Origin: Sphingobacteriales bacterium
Lineage (GTDB): Bacteria > Bacteroidota > Bacteroidia > Chitinophagales > JADIYW01
DNA length: 64,000 nucleotides
Direction of reading: 5' to 3'
NCBI GenBank assembly: GCA_016699615.1
Contig: CP064984.1
Span: forward strand, 1-64,000
Shown here: positions 15,463 through 24,580 of the stretch, in pieces
How the letters are laid out: each line of letters starts with the position of its first letter
Numbering within the stretch: position 1 is the stretch's first letter
Made by a program: the position numbers and the translations under genes
The notes under the pieces: model-generated
Seen by the model: only the letters and a program-made list of their open reading frames with translations
Database searches by the model: none
What the model was told of the DNA's origin: nothing

Positions 15463-16719
15463 TTATCTATCTGTGAGAGAATTTATATTTTTTATGGCAA
15501 TAATTCTATCATAACGTTCTCCAAATGGTGTATGGTATATTAGAATTGTATAATTATTTTCTGTATCAGCGTAATATCCTTCTGTAATATCATAGTGCTT
15601 TTTGCCTTGGTCATCTACAAAAACATATGCATAATTGTATAAACCTTGCTTCATATAAATGTTTGCCACATATGCTTGCTCATCTTCAATATATTCCAAT
15701 TCAGAATTTTCATCACATTTCCATTGATTAAATGCACCAACAACATATAATTTGCCATTAGGTATTGGTTTTTTATAATCTATATTAAATTGCACCCAAG
15801 TATAATCTACCTGAGTCATGTAATTATTCAAATCAAAATTCTCGATATAATAGCCACCATTCATATCTTGAAAGAAATTGTAGCTTTGATTCATTAATGG
15901 TAAATCATACAATAGATAAACTTGATTATAGTCTCTATTTACATCTAATACTCTAATATTCTGACCTTTAAATCTTAATGATCGTGTATCAAACTGTCTA
16001 AATTCTCTTCCTGAAGGAAAAAGAAAAGTATTCATGTAATCGTAGCTTATGGTATTTAATCCAACTAAATATGGTGGAACATTTTGAACAGCATTGTCCC
16101 ATCTATTATTTTGTAGTACTGTAGCTCTTATTTCTACTTGTGGATTGAAAATAGTATATCCTTTGTAATTTATTGTGAAAGTAATATCTTGAAATTTATT
16201 TCTGTCGTATAAATTTCTTGCATAGGCAACATTTGCATTCACTCCAACCCTATTTTCTGCTACCATAAATCTATGTGTGAACAATGGCTCTTGCATGGAA
16301 TTTTCATATACTACAAGAACGTAATTACCCGATTTTGTAATTGTCATGTCTTGGTTTGGAATTTCTAAACGATAGTGTGTATATTTTTGCTTTACGCCAG
16401 CTGAGAAATCGTAATCATATATTGTTGATTCTATAAAGCCATCAATATATTCCATTTGATTAAGAATTGTTGGTGTCCAATCTGTATGACATTGAATTAC
16501 TGTATAGTAATAAGTTCTATTAGTTTGCGCCAAATCATCGAAATGCAATTCTAATGTTCCAGAACCATTTAATCCCATGATTGGCAAATCAAGTGGTTTG
16601 TTTTTTGGGTATAATTGTACTGTTTTTAGTGTTGGATCATTTGTTTGAGTTTCATACACTTTTCCATATACACAAACAGAAAACAGCAATAAGATATAAC
16701 TTATAATGAATTTAGACAT
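15463..16719 (-). CDS. DUF5103 secreted protein with C-terminal CBM48-like module
   Basis: A 418-residue exported protein with signal peptide MSKFIISYILLLFSVCVYG. The central beta-rich region (IQCHTDWTP, QEPLFTHRFMV, FPSGREFRQFDTRSLRF) matches the DUF5103 family as I recall it in Bacteroidota. Near residues 320-375 is a glycogen-branching-like Ig fold, GKLYVVGAFNQWKCDENSELEY, the CBM48/E-set signature. The function of the family is unknown; its distribution suggests envelope work. It lies directly upstream of queE. Confidence 0.8.
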   Translation of the reverse strand: MSKFIISYILLLFSVCVYGKVYETQTNDPTLKTVQLYPKNKPLDLPIMGLNGSGTLELHFDDLAQTNRTYYYTVIQCHTDWTPTILNQMEYIDGFIESTIYDYDFSAGVKQKYTHYRLEIPNQDMTITKSGNYVLVVYENSMQEPLFTHRFMVAENRVGVNANVAYARNLYDRNKFQDITFTINYKGYTIFNPQVEIRATVLQNNRWDNAVQNVPPYLVGLNTISYDYMNTFLFPSGREFRQFDTRSLRFKGQNIRVLDVNRDYNQVYLLYDLPLMNQSYNFFQDMNGGYYIENFDLNNYMTQVDYTWVQFNIDYKKPIPNGKLYVVGAFNQWKCDENSELEYIEDEQAYVANIYMKQGLYNYAYVFVDDQGKKHYDITEGYYADTENNYTILIYHTPFGERYDRIIAIKNINSLTDR

Positions 16720-16785
16720 CTATCCAAAGATAATACAAAATTCGTACCTATTTTTTGTGTAGAATAATATGTTTTGTTGATGGCT

Positions 16786-19005
16786 TTACTTCACTATCAT
16801 CAGTTTCTGTTGCCAAATATCTTTGCCTGTTTGTATGCTGATTTGGTACAATCCATTTGATAATTGATTTTCTGATATGTCTAGTGTGCTTCGTTCATCA
16901 TGTGATTGTTCTATCTGTTTGATGACTCTGCCATTCAAATCTATCAATTTTATTGCTATTGGAAAGTTGCCTTTTGATACAAAATCTATCTTGAAATTGC
17001 CATTGCTCGGATTTGGATAGATACTCAGTTTGCCTTCTTTGTTTGTATTGCTTTTGATACTTGTTACGCCACCTGTTCTTGCAAAAGTATCTATTCGTGA
17101 GCCAACTGTGTTGGTGGTAATTGGCAAATTGTAATCAAAATAGATGTCTGCAAAATTCTTTAGGCTATCTCCTATCACTAAATTGCTTTTCGTTTTTATT
17201 TTGAATGCTACATAGCCATGTTTGTCTGGTTCTGTGTGTGGTAGTTGAATATTATCAAAAATGAATTGTACTTTATTACCTTCTGAAATTAGTGTGCGAC
17301 TTGAGTGTGATGTTGATGTAATTTCTAAAGTACTGACATCGAATTTTGTGGTGTCTATTCTGTCTGTAACTACAATATTTACGGCACTTGCTGTGCCTTC
17401 ATTCTCAAATCTTATTAAGTAATTCACAAAATCGCCAACTAAATCTGGTGTTACGATATCGCCTTCCAAACAACGCTTATCATTTGGATCAAAACTATTC
17501 ACTACTGTTTGTCTAATAATTGATGTATCATCATCAGCATTCTGATTTGGTGTATTAGTCATATTAATAGTTGCTGAAAGTGTTAAAACATCGCCACCAT
17601 TTACAGCTGGTTCATCTGTTGGTGCATTGGTACGTAGTGTAACAAAAATACTTCTACTTTCAAATGATTTTAGGTTACTATATTCAAATGTAAGTACACC
17701 ATTGCTGTTGCTTGTTGGCACCTCAGTTGAACTTTGATAATCTTGCAGTGAATCTTGAAAATTGAACTCTATGGTTCCACCAACTGTAGTGCTACCTTTG
17801 TTGGTGTACACAATTTCATAAGTGGCATCTGAAAAGCCTGGACGTGCAGCAACTGTAGGAATAATAGTAACTGAAACATCATTAATTGTTGCTATTGGAA
17901 AAATACAAAACTGTGTACTTAAGGTATCTTCTGGTAAGCTAACTGTGGCTTGACTTGGAGAAATTGTGTAATATGGATGAGTAAATATTGGTTGTATAGT
18001 ATATGTACCTGCTTCTAAGTTTATACTCATATTTCCTTTAGCATCTGATATGGCATAGCCTGAATCTGTTGCATTGCTAATTTTATATTTTAAATTTGGA
18101 AATAGACTATCTTGTGCTGTGCAACCATTATTGTTGGCATCGTAGCGAGAAACGACATTCAAATTATAGAAACTTCCAGCTGCACTTGATGAACAAAATG
18201 AATTTATAATTACATCTGTATATCCAAAAAAATCCATTTTTTGTTTTAAGACACCTATTTCAAATTCATCAGCACAAATATATTTTAAATCTAGGTTTCC
18301 ACCAAAATCGTAATAAATATTTGAAGTAGTATCATAATTCATTTTGTTATTTTTTAGAAATAAACTAGTTATTTGATTATTAGAACAAAATAAAATATCT
18401 AAATTTGGTATCATACTTATGTCTAAACTTGTAAGTTGGTTATTATCGCAAAATAATTCATACAATTTTGTATTAGCTTTTAAATCTAATGTGTTAAGCA
18501 AATTATTATCTAAATACAATAGCTCTAAATTTGGATTTGCACTTAAATCTAAATTGGTTAATTGATTATAATCTAAAGATAAATACTCTAATTTTGGCAT
18601 TCCACTTAAGTCTATGTTTGTAAGATTGCAATAACCACAACTAAAATCCAATAGGTTTGGTAATCTAATATCTAAATGAGCTAATGAAGTGCTAAAAATA
18701 CCAATTCCTACTAAATTTATAAACGAGTTAATGCCTTCTAATGTAGCAATATTGGAATCAGCAATATTCATTAATATATAAACTCTGTTTGCTTCATTTT
18801 GTTGTATTTCTCCATCATTGTTTATGTCAATTCTAATTGGATAAAATAGACTATCAAGTGCAAAAGCGAAATTGATTGTATCTGCCTGCAGCAATTTTGC
18901 TTTAAAATTGTCATCTGGTATATAGACAATAGTGTCTTGTGCTTTGGCGTTTTGTAGTATGAATATACTTAATACAAATAATGTTGCTTGTAAAATGTTT
19001 CTCAT
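16786..19005 (-). CDS. leucine-rich repeat T9SS cargo protein
   Basis: About 739 residues from the ATG at 19005, giving signal peptide MRNILQATLFVLSIFILQNAKA; the ATG at 19059 would add an improbable leader. An EF-hand-like DINNDGEIQQNEA lies near residue 60. Five or more leucine-rich repeats follow (residues about 95-210, pattern L..LDLS.NPNLE.LYLDNN). Then come beta-sandwich domains including DPNDKRCLEGD...VNYLIRFENEGTA, typical of large Bacteroidota adhesins. A C-terminal T9SS type A sorting domain is present (LSIYPNPSNGNFKIDF ... ENQLSNGLYQISIQTG). It is predicted to be cell-surface or secreted through T9SS. Confidence 0.88.
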   Translation of the reverse strand: MRNILQATLFVLSIFILQNAKAQDTIVYIPDDNFKAKLLQADTINFAFALDSLFYPIRIDINNDGEIQQNEANRVYILMNIADSNIATLEGINSFINLVGIGIFSTSLAHLDIRLPNLLDFSCGYCNLTNIDLSGMPKLEYLSLDYNQLTNLDLSANPNLELLYLDNNLLNTLDLKANTKLYELFCDNNQLTSLDISMIPNLDILFCSNNQITSLFLKNNKMNYDTTSNIYYDFGGNLDLKYICADEFEIGVLKQKMDFFGYTDVIINSFCSSSAAGSFYNLNVVSRYDANNNGCTAQDSLFPNLKYKISNATDSGYAISDAKGNMSINLEAGTYTIQPIFTHPYYTISPSQATVSLPEDTLSTQFCIFPIATINDVSVTIIPTVAARPGFSDATYEIVYTNKGSTTVGGTIEFNFQDSLQDYQSSTEVPTSNSNGVLTFEYSNLKSFESRSIFVTLRTNAPTDEPAVNGGDVLTLSATINMTNTPNQNADDDTSIIRQTVVNSFDPNDKRCLEGDIVTPDLVGDFVNYLIRFENEGTASAVNIVVTDRIDTTKFDVSTLEITSTSHSSRTLISEGNKVQFIFDNIQLPHTEPDKHGYVAFKIKTKSNLVIGDSLKNFADIYFDYNLPITTNTVGSRIDTFARTGGVTSIKSNTNKEGKLSIYPNPSNGNFKIDFVSKGNFPIAIKLIDLNGRVIKQIEQSHDERSTLDISENQLSNGLYQISIQTGKDIWQQKLMIVK

Positions 19006-19137
19006 AATATATCTGATTATATATACAAATATACATTCATTTTTTATAAAATTATGCATACTTATGCAATGTAATAAAAAAAATATTATCTAGATTTATA
19101 TCTAATAAATGAATAATTGAGTATCTATTTTACAATA

Positions 19138-20220
19138 TTATTTAAGTAAATTGATAAAATCATCAAATAGGTATCTGGAATCATGTGGTCCTGGTGCGCC
19201 TTCTGGATGATATTGTACAGCAAAAGCTTTTTTGTTTTTTACTGCAAATCCTTCTACTGTATTATCATTCAAATTAATATGTGTAAGTTCTGCCAACTTA
19301 GAAGATTTTAGTATTTCTGCATCTACTGCAAAACCATGGTTTTGTGTTGTAATTTCGCACTTTCCTGTTTTTAGGTTTCTTACAGGATGATTGCCACCTC
19401 TATGTCCGTGATGCAATTTATATGTTGGAATATCTATAGCTCTGGCTAAAATTTGGTTGCCTAAACAAATACCAAACAACGGTTGGTTGTTTTCCAAAAT
19501 TGCTTTTACAGTTTGTACTGCATAATCCATTGGTGCTGGGTCGCCTGGTCCGTTTGAAATAAAGAAACCATCTGGATTAAAATCTAATAATTCTGCATAG
19601 GATGTTTTGGCTGGAAATACCTTTACTATGCAATCTCTATCTACAAAATTTCTTATTATATTTTTTTTAATACCAAAATCTAAAGCTGCAATTTTATATT
19701 TGGCATGCTCCTCACCTACTGTGTAAGTTTCTTTAGTACTAACTTTTGATGCCAATTCTAAACCATCCATAGATGGTACTTTTTTAAGCTCATTTTTCAG
19801 TTCGTCTAAAGATAGTATCTCTGAAGAAATAATTGCATTCATGGCGCCTTTTTCACGCACATGTCTTACAATTGCTCTGGTATCTAAATTGGTAATTCCA
19901 ACTAAATTATTGTCCTCAAAATATTGTTGGATATTGCTATCAGCTTGATGTCTTGAATAATGATTAGTATATTCTCTACATATTAATCCAGCAATTTGTA
20001 TTTGGTTGGATTCTTCTTCTGTGTGCTTGATTCCGTAATTGCCTACATGTACATTGGTTGATATTAATAATTGTCCAAAATAACTAGGATCTGTGAACAG
20101 CTCATGGTAACCTGTCATCGAAGTATTGAAGCAAATTTCGCCTGTTGCTGTACCTGTTTTTCCGCATGCATTGGCTTCGAAATATGTGCCGTCTTCAAGT
20201 AGTAGTATTGCTTTTTCCAT
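19138..20220 (-). CDS. carA: carbamoyl-phosphate synthase small (glutaminase) subunit CarA
   Basis: A 360-residue subunit that hydrolyses glutamine and passes ammonia to CarB for carbamoyl phosphate, feeding arginine and pyrimidine synthesis. The N-terminal CPSase domain shows GTATGEICFNTSMTGYHE. The class I amidotransferase domain has FGICLGNQILARA (nucleophile Cys) and AVQYHPEGAPGPHDS (catalytic His/Glu). It lies downstream of the ribosomal cluster but is separated from rplQ by a terminator at 20255-20279. carB is not in the window. Carbamoyl phosphate links it functionally to argB, argE and argH upstream. Confidence 0.95.
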   Translation of the reverse strand: MEKAILLLEDGTYFEANACGKTGTATGEICFNTSMTGYHELFTDPSYFGQLLISTNVHVGNYGIKHTEEESNQIQIAGLICREYTNHYSRHQADSNIQQYFEDNNLVGITNLDTRAIVRHVREKGAMNAIISSEILSLDELKNELKKVPSMDGLELASKVSTKETYTVGEEHAKYKIAALDFGIKKNIIRNFVDRDCIVKVFPAKTSYAELLDFNPDGFFISNGPGDPAPMDYAVQTVKAILENNQPLFGICLGNQILARAIDIPTYKLHHGHRGGNHPVRNLKTGKCEITTQNHGFAVDAEILKSSKLAELTHINLNDNTVEGFAVKNKKAFAVQYHPEGAPGPHDSRYLFDDFINLLK

Positions 20221-20249
20221 TATATGATATCCATTTATAATTTAGTTAA

Positions 20250-20279
20250 AAAAAAAGGTTCGCAATGAATACGAACCTT
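20250..20279 (-). terminator. terminator at the end of the ribosomal supercluster
   Basis: Stem AAGGTTCG / CGAACCTT (20255-20262, 20272-20279) followed on the minus strand by a run of T. It lies 27 nt past the rplQ stop and marks the end of the about 18-kb ribosomal unit. Confidence 0.88.
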
Positions 20280-20305
20280 ATATATAAAAACTGAGTTTTC
20301 ATTTA

Positions 20306-20833
20306 TTATTCTTCAGTTTTAGTTTCTTCAACAGTATCAGTTACTTCTGGTGTTGGATTAGCTTCTGCTTCTACATTTTCATCATCAGCTTTTTTCTTTG
20401 CAGTACCGGCTCTACGAGTACGTTTTTTAGGTTCTGCAGTTGCAGTAGCAGCTGTTTTGTTTGCTGTGTAAATTTCGTTGAAATCTACTAACTCAATCAT
20501 TGCCATTTCAGCATTGTCACCTAATCTTTTTCCTAATTTAATGATTCTAGTGTATCCGCCTGGTCTGTTAGCTACTTTTGGTCCAATTACATCAAACAAT
20601 TCTTTAGCTGCAAATTTATTTTGTAAATAACTAAAAGCAGTTCTACGAGAATGTGTTGTATTGTCTTTAGCTCTATTGATAATTGGCTCAACATGCATTC
20701 TTAACTCTTTGGCTTTAGCTAAAGTTGTTTCGATTCTTTTATGCATAATTAATGCATTAGATAAGTTCTTAAGTAATGCACTTCTGTGACCAAATTTTCT
20801 TCCTAAGTGATTTATTTTATTTCCGTGTCTCAT
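20306..20833 (-). CDS. rplQ: 50S ribosomal protein bL17 with extended C-terminus
   Basis: The first 125 or so residues are typical bL17 (MRHGNKINHLGRKFGHRSALLKN, KELFDVIGPKVANRPGGYTRIIKLG). The last 45-50 residues are a low-complexity Ala/Thr/Glu/Lys tail, which is common in this phylum but longer than the E. coli protein. It is the last gene of the alpha operon, 45 nt after rpoA. Confidence 0.96.
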   Translation of the reverse strand: MRHGNKINHLGRKFGHRSALLKNLSNALIMHKRIETTLAKAKELRMHVEPIINRAKDNTTHSRRTAFSYLQNKFAAKELFDVIGPKVANRPGGYTRIIKLGKRLGDNAEMAMIELVDFNEIYTANKTAATATAEPKKRTRRAGTAKKKADDENVEAEANPTPEVTDTVEETKTEE

Positions 20834-20878
20834 TTGATAAAGTATTAAGTTTTAAGTAATATAACTATACTTAAAATA

Positions 20879-21874
20879 TTAGTCGTCTAATTTATATTTT
20901 GATAAATCCATTCCAAAGTGCATACCTTTTTCAATAATTAGTTCTTCAATTTCTACTAAAGATTTGCGACCAAAGTTTCTAAATTTCAATAATTCATTCG
21001 TATCGTATTGAACTAATTCTGCTAATGAATTGATTTTTGCTGCTTTAAGACAGTTGAATGCTCTTACTGATAAATCCATATCTTCTAATGGAGTTTTAAG
21101 GATTTTTCTCATGTGTAAGATATGCTCATCAACTACTTCTTCGTGTTGTTTACTTTCTGTTTCAAATGTAATGTTTTCATCAGATACAAGAATTAAGTGT
21201 TGAATTAAAATTTTAGCTGCTTCTTTGATTGCTTCTTCTGGATGAATAGTTCCATCAGTTTTGATATCAATCACTAACTTTTCGTAGTCAGTTCTTTGTT
21301 CAACACGAGTATTTTCTATCTTGTATTTTACATTTTTGATAGGTGTATAGATTGAATCGATAGGAATAGTACCTACAACTGATGTGTCTACGAAATGCTC
21401 TTCAGCAGGAACATAACCTCTACCTCTACCAATTGTTAATTCAAGTTCTAAATTTACATTTTTGTCCATATTGCAGATTACTAAATCTGGATTTGTAACT
21501 GCATATACGTTTGTATGTGCTTCAATATCTCCTGATAAAAATTGCTCTTTACCTTTTAAAGAAATATAAACTTTTTCGTAACCAGCATCTGCTTCAGTTA
21601 AAATTCTTTTTAATCTTACTTGTTTAAGATTAAGAATAATTTCAGTAACATCTTCAATAACTCCTTTTATTGTTGAGAATTCGTGTTGAACTCCAGATAT
21701 TTTTACAGATGTAATGGCATAACCTTCTAAAGAAGATAATAGAACTCTTCTAAGTGCATTTCCGATTGTACTTCCGAATCCTGGTTCTAATGGTGCAAAT
21801 TCAAATGTACCTTCAAAATCTGTTGCTTTTTGTAACAAAATTTTGTCTGGTTTTTGAAATGATAATATAGCCAT
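20879..21874 (-). CDS. rpoA: RNA polymerase alpha subunit
   Basis: 331 residues. The N-terminal dimerisation domain has FEFAPLEPGFGSTIGNALRRVLLSS. The C-terminal domain has SVRAFNCLKAAKINSLAELVQY and FRNFGRKSLVEIEELI, which bind DNA and activators. It follows rpsD by 50 nt, the standard alpha-operon position. Confidence 0.98.
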   Translation of the reverse strand: MAILSFQKPDKILLQKATDFEGTFEFAPLEPGFGSTIGNALRRVLLSSLEGYAITSVKISGVQHEFSTIKGVIEDVTEIILNLKQVRLKRILTEADAGYEKVYISLKGKEQFLSGDIEAHTNVYAVTNPDLVICNMDKNVNLELELTIGRGRGYVPAEEHFVDTSVVGTIPIDSIYTPIKNVKYKIENTRVEQRTDYEKLVIDIKTDGTIHPEEAIKEAAKILIQHLILVSDENITFETESKQHEEVVDEHILHMRKILKTPLEDMDLSVRAFNCLKAAKINSLAELVQYDTNELLKFRNFGRKSLVEIEELIIEKGMHFGMDLSKYKLDD

Positions 21875-21924
21875 AATTTTTAGATATTAATTTTTATATA
21901 ATTTTTTCTTCATTAATAAGTAGA

Positions 21925-22533
21925 TTATTTAGAATATAACTCTACTATTAATTGTTCTTTGATATTTTCTGGTATTTGATCTCTGTTTGGAAGTTCAACA
22001 TATTTTCCTTCTAAAGTTTCAGAGTTTAACTCTAACCAAGAATATTTTTTCACTCTACCAGTACTTAATGTTTCTTGTACTAAGTCTAAGTTTTTAGATT
22101 TTTCACGTATGCTAATAACATCTCCAACTTTTACTGTATATGATGGAACGTTTAAGATTCTACCATTAACTGTAATATGTTTGTGTGATACTAATTGACG
22201 TGCAGCGCTTCTAGTTGGTGCAAAACCTAATCTGTAAATAGTGTTGTCTAATCTTTGTTCTAACAATTTTAATAAGTTATCACCAGTTACACCATGTTTA
22301 CGAGCAGCTTCAGCAAATGTTTTGTAGAATTGTCTTTCTAAAACACCATAAGTGTATTTTGCTTTTTGCTTTTCTTTAAGTTGTATTGCGTATTCAGATT
22401 GAGAACCACGTTTTCTAGAATTACCATGTTGCCCTGGAGCATATTTTCTTTTTTCGTACGACTTATCATAACCATAAATAGCATCCCCAAAGGTTCTTGC
22501 TTTTTTAGTTCTAGGTCCAGTATATCTTGCCAT
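21925..22533 (-). CDS. rpsD: 30S ribosomal protein uS4
   Basis: 202 residues, starting MARYTGPRTKKARTFGD, with the S4 RNA-binding segment LDNTIYRLGFAPTRSAARQLVSHKHITVNGR. It is the zinc-free form with no N-terminal Cys cluster. In many bacteria S4 represses its own operon; no leader structure was resolved here. Confidence 0.97.
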   Translation of the reverse strand: MARYTGPRTKKARTFGDAIYGYDKSYEKRKYAPGQHGNSRKRGSQSEYAIQLKEKQKAKYTYGVLERQFYKTFAEAARKHGVTGDNLLKLLEQRLDNTIYRLGFAPTRSAARQLVSHKHITVNGRILNVPSYTVKVGDVISIREKSKNLDLVQETLSTGRVKKYSWLELNSETLEGKYVELPNRDQIPENIKEQLIVELYSK

Positions 22534-22580
22534 TTTCTTGTATTTTTTTTAAATATTCTATCTATTGCACTAATATAATC

Positions 22581-22970
22581 TTATACTCTACGTTTTTTAG
22601 GTGGTCTACAACCATTGTGTGGTAATGGTGTAATATCTCTAATTACAGTAACTTCGATACCAACAACAGACACTGCTCTAATTGCTGATTCACGACCACC
22701 ACCAGGTCCTTTTACAAAAACTTCTACTTTACGTAAACCTGCATCGTATGCTTTTTGACCTGCATCACTTGCAGCAACTTGCGCAGCATAAGGTGTACTT
22801 TTTTTAGAACCTCTGAATCCACCTTTTCCAGCACTACTCCAAGAAATTACTTGTCCTGCTTTGTTTGTGAAAGAAACGATAATATTATTAAAAGTTGCGT
22901 TAATATGAACATAACCTTCTGGTTCTACTTTAACTACTCTCTTTTTAACTTGTTTTTTAGCTTGAGCCAT
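22581..22970 (-). CDS. rpsK: 30S ribosomal protein uS11
   Basis: 129 residues. Typical motifs are HINATFNNIIVSFT, GGFRGSKKSTPYAAQ and GPGGGRESAIRA, ending NGCRPPKKRRV. It lies between rpsM and rpsD, as expected. Confidence 0.97.
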   Translation of the reverse strand: MAQAKKQVKKRVVKVEPEGYVHINATFNNIIVSFTNKAGQVISWSSAGKGGFRGSKKSTPYAAQVAASDAGQKAYDAGLRKVEVFVKGPGGGRESAIRAVSVVGIEVTVIRDITPLPHNGCRPPKKRRV

Positions 22971-22992
22971 TATTTAGTTATTTTATATTTGA

Positions 22993-23370
22993 TTATTTAG
23001 TTGCTTTTTTCTTTCCTGCTACAGTTTTACGTTTTCCTTTACGTGTTCTAGCATTACGTTTAGTACTTTGTCCGTTAACAGGTAGTCCTTTTCTATGTCT
23101 AATTCCTCTGTAAGAACCGATATCCATTAAACGTTTGATGTTTAATTGCACTTCAGATCTTAAAGCACCTTCTACTTTAAATTCAGCACCAATAACGTTA
23201 CGAATGGCAGTTTGTTCGTCGTCATTCCATTCGTGAACTTTTTTCATTGGATCAACATTAGCTTGTTCTAAGATATGGTTTGCTCTTGATCTGCCAATAC
23301 CATATATGTATGTTAATCCGATAAAGCCTCTTTTATTTTTTGGTAAATCTATACCTGCTATCCTTGCCAT
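22993..23370 (-). CDS. rpsM: 30S ribosomal protein uS13
   Basis: 125 residues, MARIAGIDLPKNKRGFIGL start, with YRGIRHRKGLPVNGQ and a lysine/arginine-rich tail that reaches the ribosomal head and P site. It begins 4 nt after rpmJ. Confidence 0.97.
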   Translation of the reverse strand: MARIAGIDLPKNKRGFIGLTYIYGIGRSRANHILEQANVDPMKKVHEWNDDEQTAIRNVIGAEFKVEGALRSEVQLNIKRLMDIGSYRGIRHRKGLPVNGQSTKRNARTRKGKRKTVAGKKKATK

Positions 23371-23374
23371 TATA

Positions 23375-23491
23375 TTAACCTTGTCTTTGTTTAAATTTTG
23401 GATTCTTCTTATTAATTACATAAATTTTGCCCTTTCTACGTACAATTACGCAGTCTTCGCTTCTTTTCTTTACTGATGCTCTTACCTTCAT
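23375..23491 (-). CDS. rpmJ: 50S ribosomal protein bL36 (38 aa, zinc-free form)
   Basis: Short frame, ATG at 23491 to TAA at 23375. It reads MKVRASVKKRSEDC, then VIVRRKGKIYVINKKN and KFKQRQG. The zinc-binding Cys/Cys/Cys/His of the C+ form are replaced except one Cys, so this is the C- version. It lies between infA and rpsM, the usual site. Confidence 0.95.
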   Translation of the reverse strand: MKVRASVKKRSEDCVIVRRKGKIYVINKKNPKFKQRQG

Positions 23492-23505
23492 GGTGTATCA
23501 ATTAT

Positions 23506-23724
23506 TTATTTGTATCTAAATGTTATTCTTCCTCTTGTTAAATCGTATGGTGAAATCTCAACTGCTACTCTATCACCTGGTAAGATTCTAATGTAGTGCA
23601 TTCTCATCTTTCCAGAGATTGTGGCTAAAATTTCATGTCCATTTTCTAACTTTACTTTGAACATAGCGTTAGATAATGCTTCTGAAATTGTCCCGTCTAA
23701 TTTTAATAAGTCTGATTTAGCCAT
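23506..23724 (-). CDS. infA: translation initiation factor IF-1
   Basis: 72 residues, S1/OB fold (LDGTISEALSNAMFKVKLENGH, GDRVAVEISPYDLTRGRITFRYK). It blocks the A site during initiation. Upstream on the minus strand is a -7-like GATATTTG near 23762, one base off consensus, in the 48-nt map-infA gap. Confidence 0.97.
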   Translation of the reverse strand: MAKSDLLKLDGTISEALSNAMFKVKLENGHEILATISGKMRMHYIRILPGDRVAVEISPYDLTRGRITFRYK

Positions 23725-23772
23725 ATCTTTTTTAATGCTATTTTCTCAAATTTTGCGCAAATATCGTAAAAA

Positions 23773-24573
23773 TTATCGAAAATCTTTAATATATTCTGAT
23801 TTTTTTATCTCCTCAAATATTAAATTATGGTCACTTAATATCTGAGCTTTACCTTTCATCACTGCTATTGTATGTTCAAAATGTGCAGATGGCTTACCAT
23901 CTTTAGTTACAATTGTCCATTTATCGCCTAATACTTTAACTTGGTCTGTGCCTAAGTTAATCATTGGCTCAATAGCTATAGTCAATCCTTCTTTAAGTAC
24001 CAATCCTTTTCCTCTTTTGCCATAATTGGGTACATTTGGTTCTTCGTGTAAGTCCTTTCCTACTCCGTGACCAACTAAGTCTTTAACAACTCCAAAATTA
24101 TGCTGAATTTGTGTGTAATCTTGAATTGCAAATGAAATATCTCCAACTCTGTTACCTGCCACAGCTTTTTCAATTCCTAGAAACAATGAATTGAATGTAA
24201 CTTGTAGTAGTTTTATTACTTCTGGTTTTACCTCAGCTACTGGAAACGTAAATGCTGAGTCACCAAAAAAGCCATCTTTTTTTACTCCACAATCAACTGA
24301 AACTACATCTCCTTCTTTAATTTCTCTATCAGAAGGTATTCCATGAACAACTTCTTCATTAATAGAAATGCATAGTGATGCAGGGAATCCTCTGTAGCCT
24401 TTGAAAGCTGGAGTAGCTTTATTATCTTTAATAAAGGTTTCAGCTATTTGGTCTAACTTTTTTGTAGTTACACCTGGTTGTATGAATTTTACTAAAGTTG
24501 CTAAAGTATTGCTAACAAGTAAAGAACTCTTTTTTATTAATTCAATTTCTTCTTGACTTTTATAATATACCAT
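23773..24573 (-). CDS. map: methionine aminopeptidase type I
   Basis: 266 residues. It removes the N-terminal Met from new proteins. Metal ligands are visible in VDCGVKKDGFFGDSAFTF (two Asp), GHGVGKDLHEEP (His), AIEPMI (Glu) and FEHTIAV (Glu). It lies 7 nt after secY; adk, which separates them in some phyla, is absent. Confidence 0.96.
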   Translation of the reverse strand: MVYYKSQEEIELIKKSSLLVSNTLATLVKFIQPGVTTKKLDQIAETFIKDNKATPAFKGYRGFPASLCISINEEVVHGIPSDREIKEGDVVSVDCGVKKDGFFGDSAFTFPVAEVKPEVIKLLQVTFNSLFLGIEKAVAGNRVGDISFAIQDYTQIQHNFGVVKDLVGHGVGKDLHEEPNVPNYGKRGKGLVLKEGLTIAIEPMINLGTDQVKVLGDKWTIVTKDGKPSAHFEHTIAVMKGKAQILSDHNLIFEEIKKSEYIKDFR

Positions 24574-24580
24574 TTGTCAA